DNA from: Paracyclopina nana
Taxonomy: Eukaryota; Arthropoda; Copepoda; Cyclopoida; Cyclopettidae
Assembly (NCBI GenBank): GCA_019096065.1
Contig: JAGUCH010000009.1
Location: 2,366,001 to 2,430,000 of the forward strand
Reading direction: 5' to 3'
DNA length: 64,000 bases
Positions 47,397 to 61,394 of the stretch are shown here, piece after piece. The position numbers were made by a program, and so were the translations under genes. The notes under the pieces are model-generated. The model was given only the letters and a program-made list of their open reading frames with translations. It did not search any database and was not told where the DNA came from. Position 1 is the stretch's first letter. Every line of letters starts with the position of its first letter.

Positions 47397-47641
47397 TGTA
47401 GCAGGGAGCGTGTCGGCCTACGGGTCGACCGCTCGCTGCGCGCGCTCGCCTCGGGCGCGCGGTAGTATAACGAGTAGTATAGTGTGATCATCAGTAAAGG
47501 AAATAAATTCACCGCATTGACACGTGTTGTCTGCGGCCCAAAGACTGACCTCTGCTAGCCTCCAGGCCCGTCCCCGCTTGACGTAGCCTAGATACGAGTA
47601 GTGGCTTGATAAGTCACAGTAGTATATCTCGACCTACTACA
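47397..47641 (+). repeat. 3' LTR
   Basis: 245 bp, identical by eye to the 5' LTR at 38405-38649. Followed by AAGC, the second copy of the target duplication. Confidence 0.96.
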
Positions 47642-47817
47642 AAGCGTTAATCAATCAATTAAAAATTGTGCATTTTGAATTTGGCACTTTTTGGAGCTAA
47701 AAGATGTGTTAGATCAAGTTTTGTCTGGTATCTCTGTAGAGACTCTACTCCTCTGCTAAGCTTAGCTCAGCTTAGAAGAAGAATAAAATGGAATTCTAAC
47801 AACTATTATTTCTATCT

Positions 47818-47890
47818 GTATTGGTAGCTCAGTCAGTAGAGCGTTGGACTCCTAATCTAGATGATCAGGGTTCGATCCCCATGCAAGGCA
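47818..47890 (+). tRNA. tRNA-like pseudogene or SINE head (anticodon-like CCT)
   Basis: TAGCTCAGTCAGTAGAGC gives a good D arm and A box, TTGGACTCCTAATCTAG a wobble-rich anticodon arm with CCT, and GGTTCGATCCCC a B box. The acceptor arms (GTATTGG, GCAAGGC) pair poorly and the T stem has two mismatches. A T-rich run follows. Most likely a degenerate tRNA-Arg-like copy or a tRNA-derived SINE, not a working tRNA. Confidence 0.4.
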
Positions 47891-48364
47891 TTTTTTCTCC
47901 TTTTTTCTGCAATGGGATTTACTTCTTGGACAATATCTGGTCAAACAGAGGAGCAACACACCTTATAAAATACTTTATAATGTGTGTCACTTGATAAAGT
48001 AAAACGTCAGAGCCTTTATATATGTGTAGTTATATGAACTGAGACGAATTGGTAAACTGAATTATACATGCGAAAATTACTTTCCATCATATAAAATAAG
48101 TTCTTTCTTCTTTTTCAGAGTGGGGTTAAAATACGTACAACCAAATGAACCCTAAGAACATGATCTTTCAGAAAATCTTTTTGGGTGCTGGAAGAAGAGT
48201 CTGGGTTAGGACCTTCAGCAAGTCAACGTGGCTGAGCGGCTTATGTGCCTGCGAAAGCAAAGAATTGTTCAACTGACAACCTCAGGTATTTAACGCTACA
48301 TAATTCCACCATTTAAAGACAGAGAAGCAGTTTATCCTGCTGAATTACCAGTGCTCCAACGGAA

Positions 48365-49488
48365 ATGGTGAGGGAAAGTCATTTTTGGATAGAACAGATT
48401 CTTATCCAAGATGAAAGTCTAGCACTGTTGAAATGGGAACCAATCAAGTCAACCCTCATCGTGGTTGGAATGCTGCTATGTATTCTCGTCAATGCAGTTT
48501 GCAAGTATCTCATCAACAACTTTGTGCTAAAGCATGCTCCCAAAGATCGGCCAATCAACACATTTACGCTCATAGATCAAGTAAGTCTCTCCTTTCAAAT
48601 GGGTCAATCTAAAAGAAAAGCCCGTTTTTCCAGAAATGGATGCTTACTTTAAAAGCATTTTGAGGGCCCCTCAAAAATAAAATAATTTGCAAAGTATACT
48701 CTTTTGCATTGCAGAATGTGCAACTTGTCCTTTCAACGATCTACGCATTGGCTGTTATAAGCTCCATCCTTGCTGAAACAGCCATTGCTCACTTAGTCGG
48801 ACAAACTGGTTGCGACATCTTGTGGTTTGTCATCACAATCAACAACAGCTGCGTGTCATGCGGAGCCTTAACCATGGCACTCTTTCGCATGCTGGCAGTT
48901 TACTTTTCCCATTCCCGCCTATCAAGATATTTGCGCACCAAAGCCACAATCAAAATCTTGGTAGCTTTTGAGTGGACGCTCGTTGCTGTCTTCGTCACTC
49001 CGAATTGGATTGGCAAGGAAAACTCCGCATCCGCCTTGGCATGGAACTTTTGCATTGGCAGATCCAGCAACATGCAGGAAATCATAATGAGGTATGAAGG
49101 AGCTCAAGATGACACCCTAACCTATGGACGCGCAATGCTGAGCGTGACCTCCATCCTGGTTCAGCTGGTCGTCCTGAGCGAACTGGTCATCTATGTCTAC
49201 ATGTTCCGGTACTTGAGGAAGCATAACAGGTCGATGGCAACTACGGTTTCCCAAGAAGAGCTGAGACGGAGGCACAAAGGCAATGTGATCAACATGTCGG
49301 GCCAAGCCATATCCTTTTTGGTGACAACTCTCGCAAACACAGGCTGGATCATTATGGTTCAAATTGACGGCAACCATTTTTTCTCACCACCTTCTGCCAA
49401 TTGCTTCTTCATCCTGGCCCACACGCTTAACAGCATCGTTTTCATCTCAGCCTCCCCCGAATTGAGACGAGCATATTTTGCGCTATAA
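48365..49488 (+). CDS. Seven-transmembrane receptor, two exons, orphan
   Basis: Exons 48365-48580 and 48715-49488 give 329 residues with about seven hydrophobic segments. The first exon encodes the N-terminus, TM1 and the first inner loop, which carries RPINTFTLIDQ just before the intron. TM3 ends LFRMLAVYF in place of a DRY motif. The last segment has LNSIVFISASPELRRAYF, replacing NPxxY. The third inner loop is basic (EELRRRHKGN). I recognise a GPCR-like protein, not the named family. It is not a paralog of the 8-11 kb pair. It lies 0.7 kb downstream of the retroelement; the ATG is not preceded by any obvious upstream exon. Confidence 0.85.
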
Positions 49489-49743
49489 AAATTAACCTCG
49501 CGCAAACATTTCTGAAATCCTTTTACCATGAATATGCTCTCCTCATTCAGTTTATGTCACAGTGTCCCTAAATTAGAATTCCAATCTCATTTCAGTTCCT
49601 CTGCAAAAACGCAGAATTCGTCTCGCAATCTGACAGCCTATATTTAAAAGTTCTTCAACTAAATCCTTCAATCCATTAAACAGATAATCATCCGCTGCAG
49701 TAAAATTACAAAAGTGTTCATAACCTTGAGTCAGGCTTATAAT

Positions 49744-49896
49744 ATAGGATTATACACCTCTAGGCTGGAGGATAACACGAATTATTTTTTAGTGTCAAGT
49801 GACAGATCACGAGTGAGCGGAGCGAACGAGTGATTGGCACGAGACACTAAAAAATAATGAGTGTTATCCGACAGCCTAGAGGTGTATAATCCTATT
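49744..49896. repeat. Foldback (long inverted repeat) element
   Basis: About 152 bp. The two arms of about 53 bp (left starts ATAGGATTATACACCTCTAGG, right ends with its complement) are about 90% complementary. A 45-bp loop contains GAGCGGAGCGAACGAG. AT-rich flanks make the target duplication ambiguous (possibly TA). No ORF. Confidence 0.8.
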
Positions 49897-50861
49897 ACAA
49901 TTAGCTGGCCCCCAACATTTCAAGCATTGGCTAAAATTGAATTTACGAAAGTTTTTTAGGCTTGATTTTCGCAAGATGTGCCTTATATTTTGTGGCTCGC
50001 TTTATTGCAAACAGCTCATCAAAGTTGACCGAGCGGTCTAGCTTGCACCGGCCGCGCCAGATAGTGGCCACTCCACACAGCAAGCGTTAGCCCATCAAAG
50101 CTGACCCAGCGGTCTAGCTTGCACCGGCCGCGCCGGCCCGTTGGACAATGCTTTTTAAGCGCTCGCTCCTCAGATATTTTCATAATCAAATTGGTGGCTC
50201 CGAGGTAGGGCGTCGGCGCGCTACCCGGTTGACCGGGGTTCGATTCTTACTGTCTCCTTCCTTTTTTTCTATGATATTAAAAAAAAATAGATGGCGCAAG
50301 GATCAAGTGAGGCGTAAATGCATAATGTTCATTATCCTCTAGATCAAACAACAGTGAAAAATCATGGAAATTATATGGTCGTAACTTATGTACTGCTCAG
50401 CCGTCTCAGCTAATAGTAATAAAGGACACATAAAAAATGGCTATTTTTTAAAATGAAAATTGGCTATTTATGTTAGCATTAGGCCAAAGCGAAGATTTTG
50501 TTTGAAAGTATGTGCAGGTAAAGTATTTTATTTTTTTGTGGCGGCTTTAGTGTCAAGTAAACTTTAGTGACATGAAGATAAAAAAGACCTTTGACATCTA
50601 GCGGACAAAAGCTAGTACTATACGACATGTGATTGAATTTTCATCATCATGCTAGGCAAACGCAAACATTCGAAAAATAGACTGAGGCATCTTTACAACC
50701 AAATAGCCAAATTGTTCAGCCGTAGAAAATTTAGAAGCTAAGACATGTTGCAGTTTAGAAAGCTGAAAATGGGATCCAATTACTATCTACATCCAACGAG
50801 GTGACATAAATGAGAGATGCGGCTTTTAAAATAAGTGCCCTGAAACATTCTGACGAAATTC
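49897..50861. other. Region between foldback element and tryptophan hydroxylase
   Basis: Apart from the SINE-related segment at 50017-50250, this AT-rich stretch holds no convincing gene. It includes the 3' flank of the tryptophan hydroxylase gene. Confidence 0.35.
50017..50250 (+). repeat. Tandem 76-bp duplication and tRNA-like segment (SINE-related)
   Basis: CATCAAAGTTGACCGAGCGG at 50017 recurs at 50093 (CATCAAAGCTGACCCAGCGG), followed in both by TCTAGCTTGCACCGGCCGCG; the period is 76 bp. The unit resembles the 5' part of a Leu/Ser tRNA. At 50191-50250 a further tRNA-like stretch has GGCTCCGAGGTAGGGCG and a B box GGTTCGATTC. A T-rich run follows. Together they look like remains of tRNA-derived SINEs. 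Confidence 0.55.
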
Positions 50862-53367
50862 TCATAGACGTTCATAAATCTTAAAAGCTTGGAAATGAAC
50901 AAAATTACAAATACTTAAAGTCGTATCATAGCAATATCTTACAATCAGAATTGAGGCTAAAAAGTATGCTAAATGAATTACCTGGATTTTTTTGATAGCA
51001 TTCGCAATGAGAAACACGTCTCCTTTCAGCTCTTTAGCTATGTCCATAATTTTGCCTGATGAGCTCAAAGCTTGCACGCTTTGAGTGTAGGGATTATACC
51101 TTAGCTCAAAAGATTTTTTAATCGAGCCAGCCAAATTCCTGCGGGTAAAGGCACCAAAAATAGATGATAGCAATCACTCACAGATCAAGGCTTTATTTTA
51201 CCTTAATTCCTGCTTGGCTTGCTCAATGCTTTCAGTGTAAAAGTAGCGTTTTTGATAGGATGTGACAACGCATTCTGTGTTGAAAGCATCTTCCACAGAG
51301 AACCTTTGGAGGCAGATTTGGCCTTGCCTGATCCCGTTGACGACATGCTTCAATTCGGCACCAGATGAGAGCAGGCCAGCTCCATAAATCTTCAACTCGC
51401 CATTTTCCACACATAAGCCAAATTCAACGGTGAAAAAGTAGCACTAAAGCATGAAAGCATGAAAATTAGGCTTCTTGTTAAAATAAGGAGAGAAATTCTT
51501 ACTGCAGCCAACTTTTTCACATCCTCTTCTGATGCTCCGAGAGATGCCAGGCCAATTTCTTGGCTAAACTGGGCAAAACTGGGATCCGCAAGCATTGGCA
51601 TGTGCCCCAAAATTTCATGCACACAATCCCTAAAAATTAAAAAAGCAAGGAAAAAAGTAAAAAAGATAATAAGTTTTCTTTGTGGTGACTGTTTTACAAG
51701 CAAAGATAGTCTAAATAAAATTGTTTGTGAACCGAGCAACTATTTTTCATCAGAGCGTACCGAGGTCATGAAAAATGTGCGAGGTTACGTGGCTGATAGG
51801 GACCAATTACTCTCTTAGAGGTTCACCCTCAGCTTTAGATTTTAGCAGAGCTTAAAAGTTGGTGAAGAAAATCAAGTATTTTTATACATTTGAGAAATTT
51901 CCTTGGTTTGAGAACGATTTTTTTCTGCATCTCAAGAGTAGGAAGCGAACAACTATCTGGAAAACTTTTTATCATTGAATCAATTTCAAAATGCATTCAA
52001 CGCCATCTAGCAGCTGCGTAAAAAACTTAACTTTACTTACGGCTCTGGCGTGTAGAGCGGTTCGGAGGAATGTCGAATATATTGAGTGCAATGGAATACT
52101 CTAAATGCCAATCCTGCCAGGAAATCTCTGGGAGCCAAATATCCCGCCACAGGCCTGATTTGGAATCCAGTTTTCTTCCTCAGAAAGATATTGATGTCCT
52201 CCAATTGCGGAATATTGTCAGGCCTAATTTATAGGACTTCTCGTGCATTATGTTTCACAAAAAATTGGCCTCATATTTTACCTATATCCTGCTTCTCTTT
52301 CAAGCTCTTTCCAATGTTGCAAATATTCCGAGCAAGCATACTGCTCGTGAATTTTATGCAATTCATTATAGACTGTCCCCCAGGTGTTGATCTCTTCTTG
52401 GGTATATTTTATTCGGGGTATGGGTTGTCCTCTAAAATAGAAAATAATGAGAAAAAATAATTTTGACAAGATGATTGGAAAGGAAATAAAATATCGAAGT
52501 GAATATCACCGACGACGCAAATGGCGGTAAATTATTTTTAAAGTGGTATTTACTGCTTGTAGCAAATTGCAATTTCTGCAAACATCTTCCGCCTCTTTCT
52601 GTATTTAGGGTCTTTAAATCCAGGGTGGTCAGCATCGAGATCGGTGCCATAGTGGTAGACTCTTTGAAAGTTGTCCAGATCCGTGATGACTTTTGGAAAC
52701 CAGGCCATATTGGCAGTCTCAAAATCACCAAACTGATCAGCCTGATCAAGGTCATCCTCAGCAGATTCATCGATGTCATCGGTGCTCATTTCTTCCTTAG
52801 GCAAAATATCGATCCCATTCAGAGTTTCAACTATGGATCGAATCGAGTTCCAATCTTCGCTATTTCTCGACTCAATTTCCAAGTAGAGCTGAAATCGACC
52901 AGAGGCCATTTTCCTCGTCTCCAAATGCACAATTTTTTTCCCCTTCGCCTTTTCACGCGAGAAATATTTTAATGGAAATAAGAACTCAGCAACTTTTAGT
53001 TATTCATTCTACCTGGAATATTAGCAGGACCTTGGACAAATCGCTCCCTATTTCCTTGTTCAACTGGATGATCACTGCAGACTTGTATCTTCCATTTGTG
53101 GTAATGTAGTGATACAAGGAGCATTTTTGCATGCACGATGAAACTTCCTATGCAAAAGGGAATTGGTTACACAATAAATGGCTGAAAGCTGCCGAAAATC
53201 AGATTTATCGAGATTAAGGCCCTTAACTAAAGCTCTATCAAATACAGCATTAAAAGCTATTTTGAACTCACTTCGGGGGTGCTTTGCTTGTCCACAGATT
53301 GGATGCTCCAATGCTCGCCTTTTCGGTGCAGCCAGAAAGCTATCAATTGTTTGCCAGTAGCATTCAT
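50862..53367 (-). CDS. Tryptophan 5-hydroxylase (serotonin biosynthesis)
   Basis: Tetrahydrobiopterin- and iron-dependent hydroxylase, first step of serotonin synthesis. Exons: 53367-53272, 53147-53013, 52948-52554, 52431-52282, 52223-52041, 51629-51503, 51443-51202, 51138-50982, then a short uncertain last exon that may end at 50862. Eight exons give 495 codons. The ACT-type regulatory domain includes [19 protein letters not shown] and VHLETRK. The catalytic domain includes [40 protein letters not shown] and [10 protein letters not shown]. Iron ligands are the two His of HEILGH and the Glu of [19 protein letters not shown] and the [11 protein letters not shown] block favour tryptophan over phenylalanine or tyrosine hydroxylase. 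The exon 3 acceptor (52950-52949) was chosen for family spacing; its pyrimidine tract is weak. An open frame extends upstream to 53481. Confidence 0.9.
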
Positions 53368-53812
53368 GCTGCGATACCGAAGAATGGCCGCAAACTGATG
53401 GTGATCTAACAATGCTCTTCTAGAAAGCAGCAACAAGTTATGGACCACTATAAAGCTCTTTAACTTTAGTAACTCTAACATATTCTTTCAAATATAGGGA
53501 ATATTTGCCCCGTATTTCATAGCTATGGGATTTCATGATTTTTTTTTCTTCTGAAGGCAAGCTAAATTTAAAGGGCTATACAGGCGTCCGTCAGGAGATC
53601 ATGATGAGCCCAGTCCAGAAGTATCTCATTATCGCCCTTTTCCATTTGCTCTCAGGGGAGAAAAAATAGCACTTAACGAAGGCGCTTCTGAGCACGAACC
53701 AACGCACAAAAAAGTGAAACAGTTAGCCGAGCCTTCTTTTCTTCTTGAACATTTCCCATTAAATTAACAAAATAATAACAAAAAAAACACGTGAATGCGA
53801 GATTTTTAATCA
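53368..53812. other. Spacer between SCAF1-like gene and tryptophan hydroxylase
   Basis: 445 bp between the tryptophan hydroxylase ATG and the SCAF1-like stop, both genes on the minus strand. It should contain the SCAF1-like 3' UTR and the hydroxylase promoter or 5' UTR. No ORF family or repeat seen beyond the hydroxylase upstream open frame. Confidence 0.4.
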
Positions 53813-56559
53813 TTAACTGCTCATCATTTTCTTCCTTGAATGATGATACTTCCTCACGTAGCCTTTGACAAGTTTTTGGATTTTGGTAGGATTAATGTCT
53901 CCCTTTTTGCTATGGCAGACCTGGAAATAATGCATGAGTAATCCGTACGATTTAACAATCAGAGGCAATTGATTACCTTGGGCACACATTTTCGAAGAAT
54001 GTCTTTGTAATCCTCTTTTGTTATACGTTTTCTGTTGTAATAAGGCTTGAGTACTGTTTTAATCTCTTCCACAATCCTCTCCTGTCGTTGCACTTTTTTC
54101 AAAAACTTGAAGAAAAATTATGCTCAAATGCTAAGGAAAGAGAGTTATGTTGAATAAGTACCTTTTCTTTTACAACCATTTCCACAGCCGAGGTAGGAAC
54201 ATCATCGATGATTTTCAACTTGTCATCGACTACTTTAGTGTGCAGATGCTGCTTATTGCTGCCTTTGCCAGCTTTTTCTGCAAATAAAGACAAAAGGTTA
54301 CAAAGTGGCTATTTAAGAAAAAGAGACGGGGAAAAGCTTACTTTTTGCGCCTTTCCCATGGTGTTCTTTGGAAGTGCCATTCGTTTTTCCTCCTTTCTTT
54401 CTCGGAGTGTTGAACATTGAGGGTGGTTCGAAAATATCCGAGCCTTCGCTACTTTTGGGTGAAAATGGCGAATCCATGTCCATATCCACAGGCAGGTCAT
54501 TGGAATCATTGTTAGTGTTGTTATTGTATGAGTTGGAAGCCTCGTTGTCGGCGGTACTCTTTCCATTTTTCTCCAGTCTTTTGATGAGAGAATCTTCAAT
54601 AAGGAATGGGATCGTGGAGGCCGCAGATTTCAGCAAAGAATTGCCAGCATCTTCGAAATGGCCAATACTTGAGCTGGACGAGTCACTGTTGAGGAGAACT
54701 TCGTCGTCATCCGCATTGATGTCATCATTCGGAGATTCGGTGGGGTTACAGGGGTCATACGATTCCATGGGGTCATCAGTAGGAGTCTGAGGCCCCTTGG
54801 CAAGGTCTAAGCTCTGGTGATTATCCCCAATGGGTGGAGTGCATGGGCCTTTGTGACTTTCGATATGCTGAATGATTTCGTCGTCAAAGTCATCATTGTC
54901 ACTCTCATCATTGGCCTTCTTATCACCGACGATGGAGTTGGGTGGAGCAATACTTTCAGAGGTTGAGGCGGCCACTATTGCCTGAGGAGCTGGTTGCTTA
55001 TTGCCAACCTCGTCATCCTTTTTGGTGCTCTTCTCCTCATCACTGAGCACGTCAAAGACAGGCTCCGGGCTTGGCTCCAGAACCTGATAAGGGGAGCTCA
55101 TGACATCTATGACCATAGTGGGCTTTTTGGTGGCAGCAATTTCAGCCGCAGATTTATTGGCAGCGTTCTTGAAGTTGACACTGACCATGATCTTATCACC
55201 AGATGTGAACACCTCCTTGTCCGCAATGGAATTGGTGTTGAAAAGGATGACTTCATCAGCCGATCGCCGCTTGTTCTTCTTAGCCTTTTTGGCCTTTTTG
55301 CCACTGCTGCTGCTGGGCTCGTCTGGCTCAATGATGACGCTGCGATTGGTCTTTTTCTTCTTGTTTTTCTTCCCTCCCTTCGGCGATCGTGACCTCGACC
55401 TGGATTTTGACTTTTTCTTGCTATGTGATGACACCGAGGTCAACCTTGAGCGCTTATTGTTGGTTTTCTTTGACGATTTGTCCCCAGCGGGCGAAAGTGA
55501 TCGATTCCTCCTACGGCTATTTTTCGAGGGCGATCTCGACCTGGATCTGGACCAGGACCGATCTCGACGGGTAGTTTTCCTCCTTGGGGGAGATCCGGAT
55601 TTCCTATTTCTAGCACGAAACCCCTTCGGAGATCGATTCCTCCTTGGCGATCGCGACCTCGACCTCTTGCTCAGCCGTTTCGAGTGATTAGCAGTTTTGC
55701 GAGAAGAGGCTGTAGGACTTCTTGAACGGGACTCACTCGACCTGGATCTCGACCGGCCCTTGCGAGCTGCACGTTTACGATTTATCACATTACGCACATC
55801 ATATCTTGGAAGTTCGGTTTTTGGTCTCGAAGTAGACTTTCTACTACTGCTATGCAACACTGAGAACGACCTCGGCGAGGTCGAGGATTTCCTCCCGTTG
55901 TCACGACTCCGTGATCGCTTGTCAGCCTCAAGATCATCATCAGACTGCTCGGTACGTTTCCGGAAACGTCTCTTCGACTTTTGCTGATGAGCAGCAGAGT
56001 GGCCTTTATCAAGGCCAGACTCGGAGTCATCGGAGTGATCGGCCTTTTTGTGATTGTTAGCTTGCTCAGGCGCGTTCAGCTTGGGAATGATTTCACCATC
56101 TTCAACATCGCTGCGGATCTGCAGGCGATCATTGGAGCTCAATCCGGACAGCGACACGTCGTCCTGATTCTTGCTCGAATTGCTAATGCTGAATAAACAA
56201 ACTTTTGTAGATGAGCATTTCGAAATGAAAACACTGTAGTACCTGCTAATGTTGGACAGGCGACTGGAACGGCCTTTATCCGACTCGGCACGTTCGACCG
56301 GTTTCAAGGCAAGGTCTCCCAAATCTTCATCGTCGTGAAGTTCCTCGTCTGAAATTTCGTCAACGCCGTCTTTTGCCGGAGGTTTCAATGAGGACGGCAC
56401 CGAAATGCCCTTTAGGGCGGAGGCCGCGGCCAAGACCCCCGAGGCCGAAACCCCCGGAGCTAAAGTGCTGATGAGCTCTGGGAGGTCATCCTGGGTGGGC
56501 GTGGCCAGATCCTGGTGCGGATCCGCCTTTTCTGGCCCCAAATTCTCTTCGTCGGCCAT
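53813..56559 (-). CDS. SR-related CTD-associated factor, SCAF1/PHRF1-like
   Basis: Nuclear protein expected to link the RNA polymerase II C-terminal domain with splicing. Exons: 56559-56243, 56188-54342, 54277-54162, 54105-53977, 53920-53813; 838 residues. The N-terminus is acidic. The middle is a long RS-rich region with repeated RSRSRSP-type units and KKNKKKK runs. Then come [21 protein letters not shown] and [13 protein letters not shown], phrases typical of SCAF1/PHRF1. The C-terminus ([18 protein letters not shown], then [14 protein letters not shown]) matches the conserved C-terminal helical domain of SCAF1/PHRF1. No PHD or RING finger is present, so SCAF1 is the better name than PHRF1. 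The first intron is 54 bp, a multiple of three and without a stop, so retention would not break the frame. Confidence 0.85.
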
Positions 56560-56816
56560 TTGAGGGCTCTGAACGCAAGCTTGACAAATTTATAAATAAG
56601 AAGGGAAGCTTGCGAAATGTTTTCCCATTTTTGGGCCGTTTACTTCTGAAAAGAGCCGAAAGTGGGAGATTTTCGATTCGGAATGTGCAGAGTTACTCGA
56701 CCGGTTCCCTAAGGAACCTTTCTTTTAGGGCGTTGCCAGATTCATTAAAAAAGCCCGAAAACGCCAAACTCAACTCAAAGGTAGTGTTAAAAATTGACAG
56801 TGTATATGCTTGATGT

Positions 56817-59184
<2,368 letters not shown>

Positions 59185-61394
59185 ATGTCGAGCACTCCGG
59201 CCTCGGCATCAGGAGGCTCCGGAGCCACACCTGCTGCTGCAGCCGGCCTCGGTAGCCCGACGGCCTCGGCTGACGAAGATATGCTCCTGGAGCCGGTCAA
59301 CGGTCAAGTGTTCCCCCCATTCATGCCCAGGCCCGACCGTCCTGGCCGCAATACCACCCAACTCAAGTACTTGCGTGACGTGGTCATGAAGGCCGTCTGG
59401 AAGCACCAGTTCGGCTGGCCCTTCCAGACTCCGGTGGACGCGCTCAAGCTGAACATCCCCGACTACCACAAGATCATCAAGCACCCAATGGATTTCGGCA
59501 CGATCAAGAAGCGCCTCGAGCACCACTACTACTACTCGGCGAAGGAGTGCATCAAGGACTTTAACACAGTGTTCACCAACTGCTATGTGTACAACAAGGC
59601 AGGGGAGGACATTGTGGTCATGGCTCAGACCTTGGAGAAGTTGTTCTTGACCAAGATCGCAACCATGCCCAAAGAAGAGACCGAGATTCCCATGCAGCCA
59701 AAGGTAGTATACGTAGTACATTTTGTTATTTTCACGTTTTCATGCGATGGATGGTTTTTCAGCAGGGCACTACTCCGTCAACGAAGAAGTCGTCGCGGCC
59801 AGTGAGGTCCATGTCAATCACCTCGAGTACCGGTGAACCCGCCTCATCTGAGCTGTTGGACTTACCAACCAGCACAGCTACGCCCTCCACCAATAGTACA
59901 AATATAGTGAACAATGCACAACAGCCTGTCACGCCAGCCCTGGCTCCCACCACTCCCCTGGCGGCGGCGGGGCCGGGGTCCACGCCCCTGTCTGCCTCTG
60001 CTGCGACAGCCACGGCCGCCGCCAAGAAGAAGCCGCAAGGTGTCAAACGCAAGCAAGCGGACACAACGACCCCACCGTCTGCCCTCGACCCAGGCAGCGA
60101 CGATTCTCGTCGGGAATCGGGTCGACAGATCAAGCGGGTGACCAAGGACCTGCCCGACTACGCTCCCCAGCACAGTAGTAAACCTCGGGGCAGACTCAGC
60201 GAAAGCCTTAAGGCCTGCAACGAGATTTTGCGAGATTTGTTCAGCAAAAAGCATGCCGCGTACGCATGGCCTTTTTACAAACCTGTTGACACGAACCTGT
60301 TGGAACTGCACGACTACAAAAAGGTATCAGAGGCCTTATGAGATCAATAGTTTTTAGTTTTTACCGTTGCAAAAGAAGCCCTGCCCTTTCACAACCCATT
60401 GTTTCCTTCATTGAGAGCTGTCCTGGTTTTTCCAGGTGATCAAGACGCCCATGGACTTGGGCACTATCAAGGCAAAGATGGAGAACCGCGACTACAACTC
60501 CCATTTGGACTTTGCCAGCGACATGAGGCTCATTTTTACCAACTGCTACAAGTACAACCCTCCAGACCACCAGGTGGTTGCCATGGCACGCAAACTCCAA
60601 GATGTCTTTGAGATGAGGTATGCCAAAATCCCTGACGACTCGACCGCACACAAAATGGGCGATTCTGATGTCGACTCTGAAGACGAGCGAGAGCGGAAGC
60701 TTTTGCAGCTTCAGGAACAGCTTAAGAGTATGCAGGAACAAATGCGAATCTTGGTGGAAGAGTCCATGCGTTCGAAGTCCAAAAAGAAAGCCAGCAAACG
60801 GGCAGGAGGCACCAGCAAGGGCTCAGCCGACAAGGGTAAGAGCTAGCTTAAAAGAGTCTTAATGCGAACTAACAATATTTTTCGTGTTTAGGTAAACGAG
60901 CTCCCAAGAAGACCAAGGCCTCAGCCAACAACTCCGCTCCATTCGACACAGACGATGAAAGCAAGGTCGTGCCCATGACTTACGACGAGAAACGCCAGCT
61001 CAGCTTAGACATAAATAAGCTGCCCGGCGACAAACTCGGTCGAGTCGTTCAAATCATTCAGCAAAGAGAGCCTGCACTACGCGACTCGAACCCTGATGAA
61101 ATTGAGATTGACTTTGAAACCCTGAAACCTTCCACTTTGAGAGCTCTTGAGCACTTCGTTGCCTCGTCGCTGCGGAAAAAGCCCAGGAAGAAGCGCTCAG
61201 ACGCTGGACAAAAACGAGGTCCGCATGGGAGTGGAGGTGGGGGCGGAGGGGCGGGTGGAGCCTCCGCAGCAGCTGGGGGTGGCCCTGACGGCGGAGCCAA
61301 GGCGAAGACGGAGCGGTTGACATCCTCGTCCTCATCCTCGAATTCAAGTGCATCTGGATCATCTTCGTCATCTTCCGACTCGGAATCGCAATGA
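59185..61394 (+). CDS. BET-family double bromodomain protein (BRD2/3/4-like, short form)
   Basis: Reads acetylated histones and recruits transcription elongation machinery. Exons: 59185-59703, 59763-60323, 60436-60835, 60892-61394; 660 residues. Bromodomain 1 (about residues 55-165) has [10 protein letters not shown] and the acetyl-lysine Asn in TNCYVYN. Bromodomain 2 (about 320-430) has WPFYKPVD and [14 protein letters not shown], and is split by the third intron. An [20 protein letters not shown] coiled-coil follows. Then comes the ET domain ([19 protein letters not shown] to [11 protein letters not shown]). The C-terminus is Gly- then Ser-rich (acidic SDSESQ end). No long P-TEFb-interacting tail, so this is the short BET form. 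GGC/GGG tracts near 61230 encode poly-Gly. Confidence 0.97.

Larger units (their letters stand above)
38405..47641 (+). mobile_element. Ty3/gypsy LTR retrotransposon with env (9.24 kb)
   Basis: Two identical 245-bp LTRs (TG...CA) enclose gag, pol and env in that order. The sequence AAGC at 38401-38404 and again at 47642-47645 is the target-site duplication. Pol order is protease, reverse transcriptase, RNase H, integrase, which is Ty3/gypsy and not copia. GC content and codon use are much higher than in flanking DNA, which marks the insertion. The region just inside the 5' LTR (TGGCGCGGGTCGTTGGAC at 38652) is in primer-binding-site position, but I could not name the tRNA. A weak purine run (GTGGGGTGA) precedes the 3' LTR. 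Gag has one frame break and env two; pol is open. Confidence 0.97.

Noticed and set aside
47818-47890. Functional tRNA-Arg(CCT)
   Set aside because: Acceptor and T stems have several mismatches, so it is kept only as a tRNA-like pseudogene.
55100-55687. 195-codon plus-strand ORF rich in Leu, Asp and Phe
   Set aside because: Antisense image of the Arg/Ser-rich region of the SCAF1-like gene.
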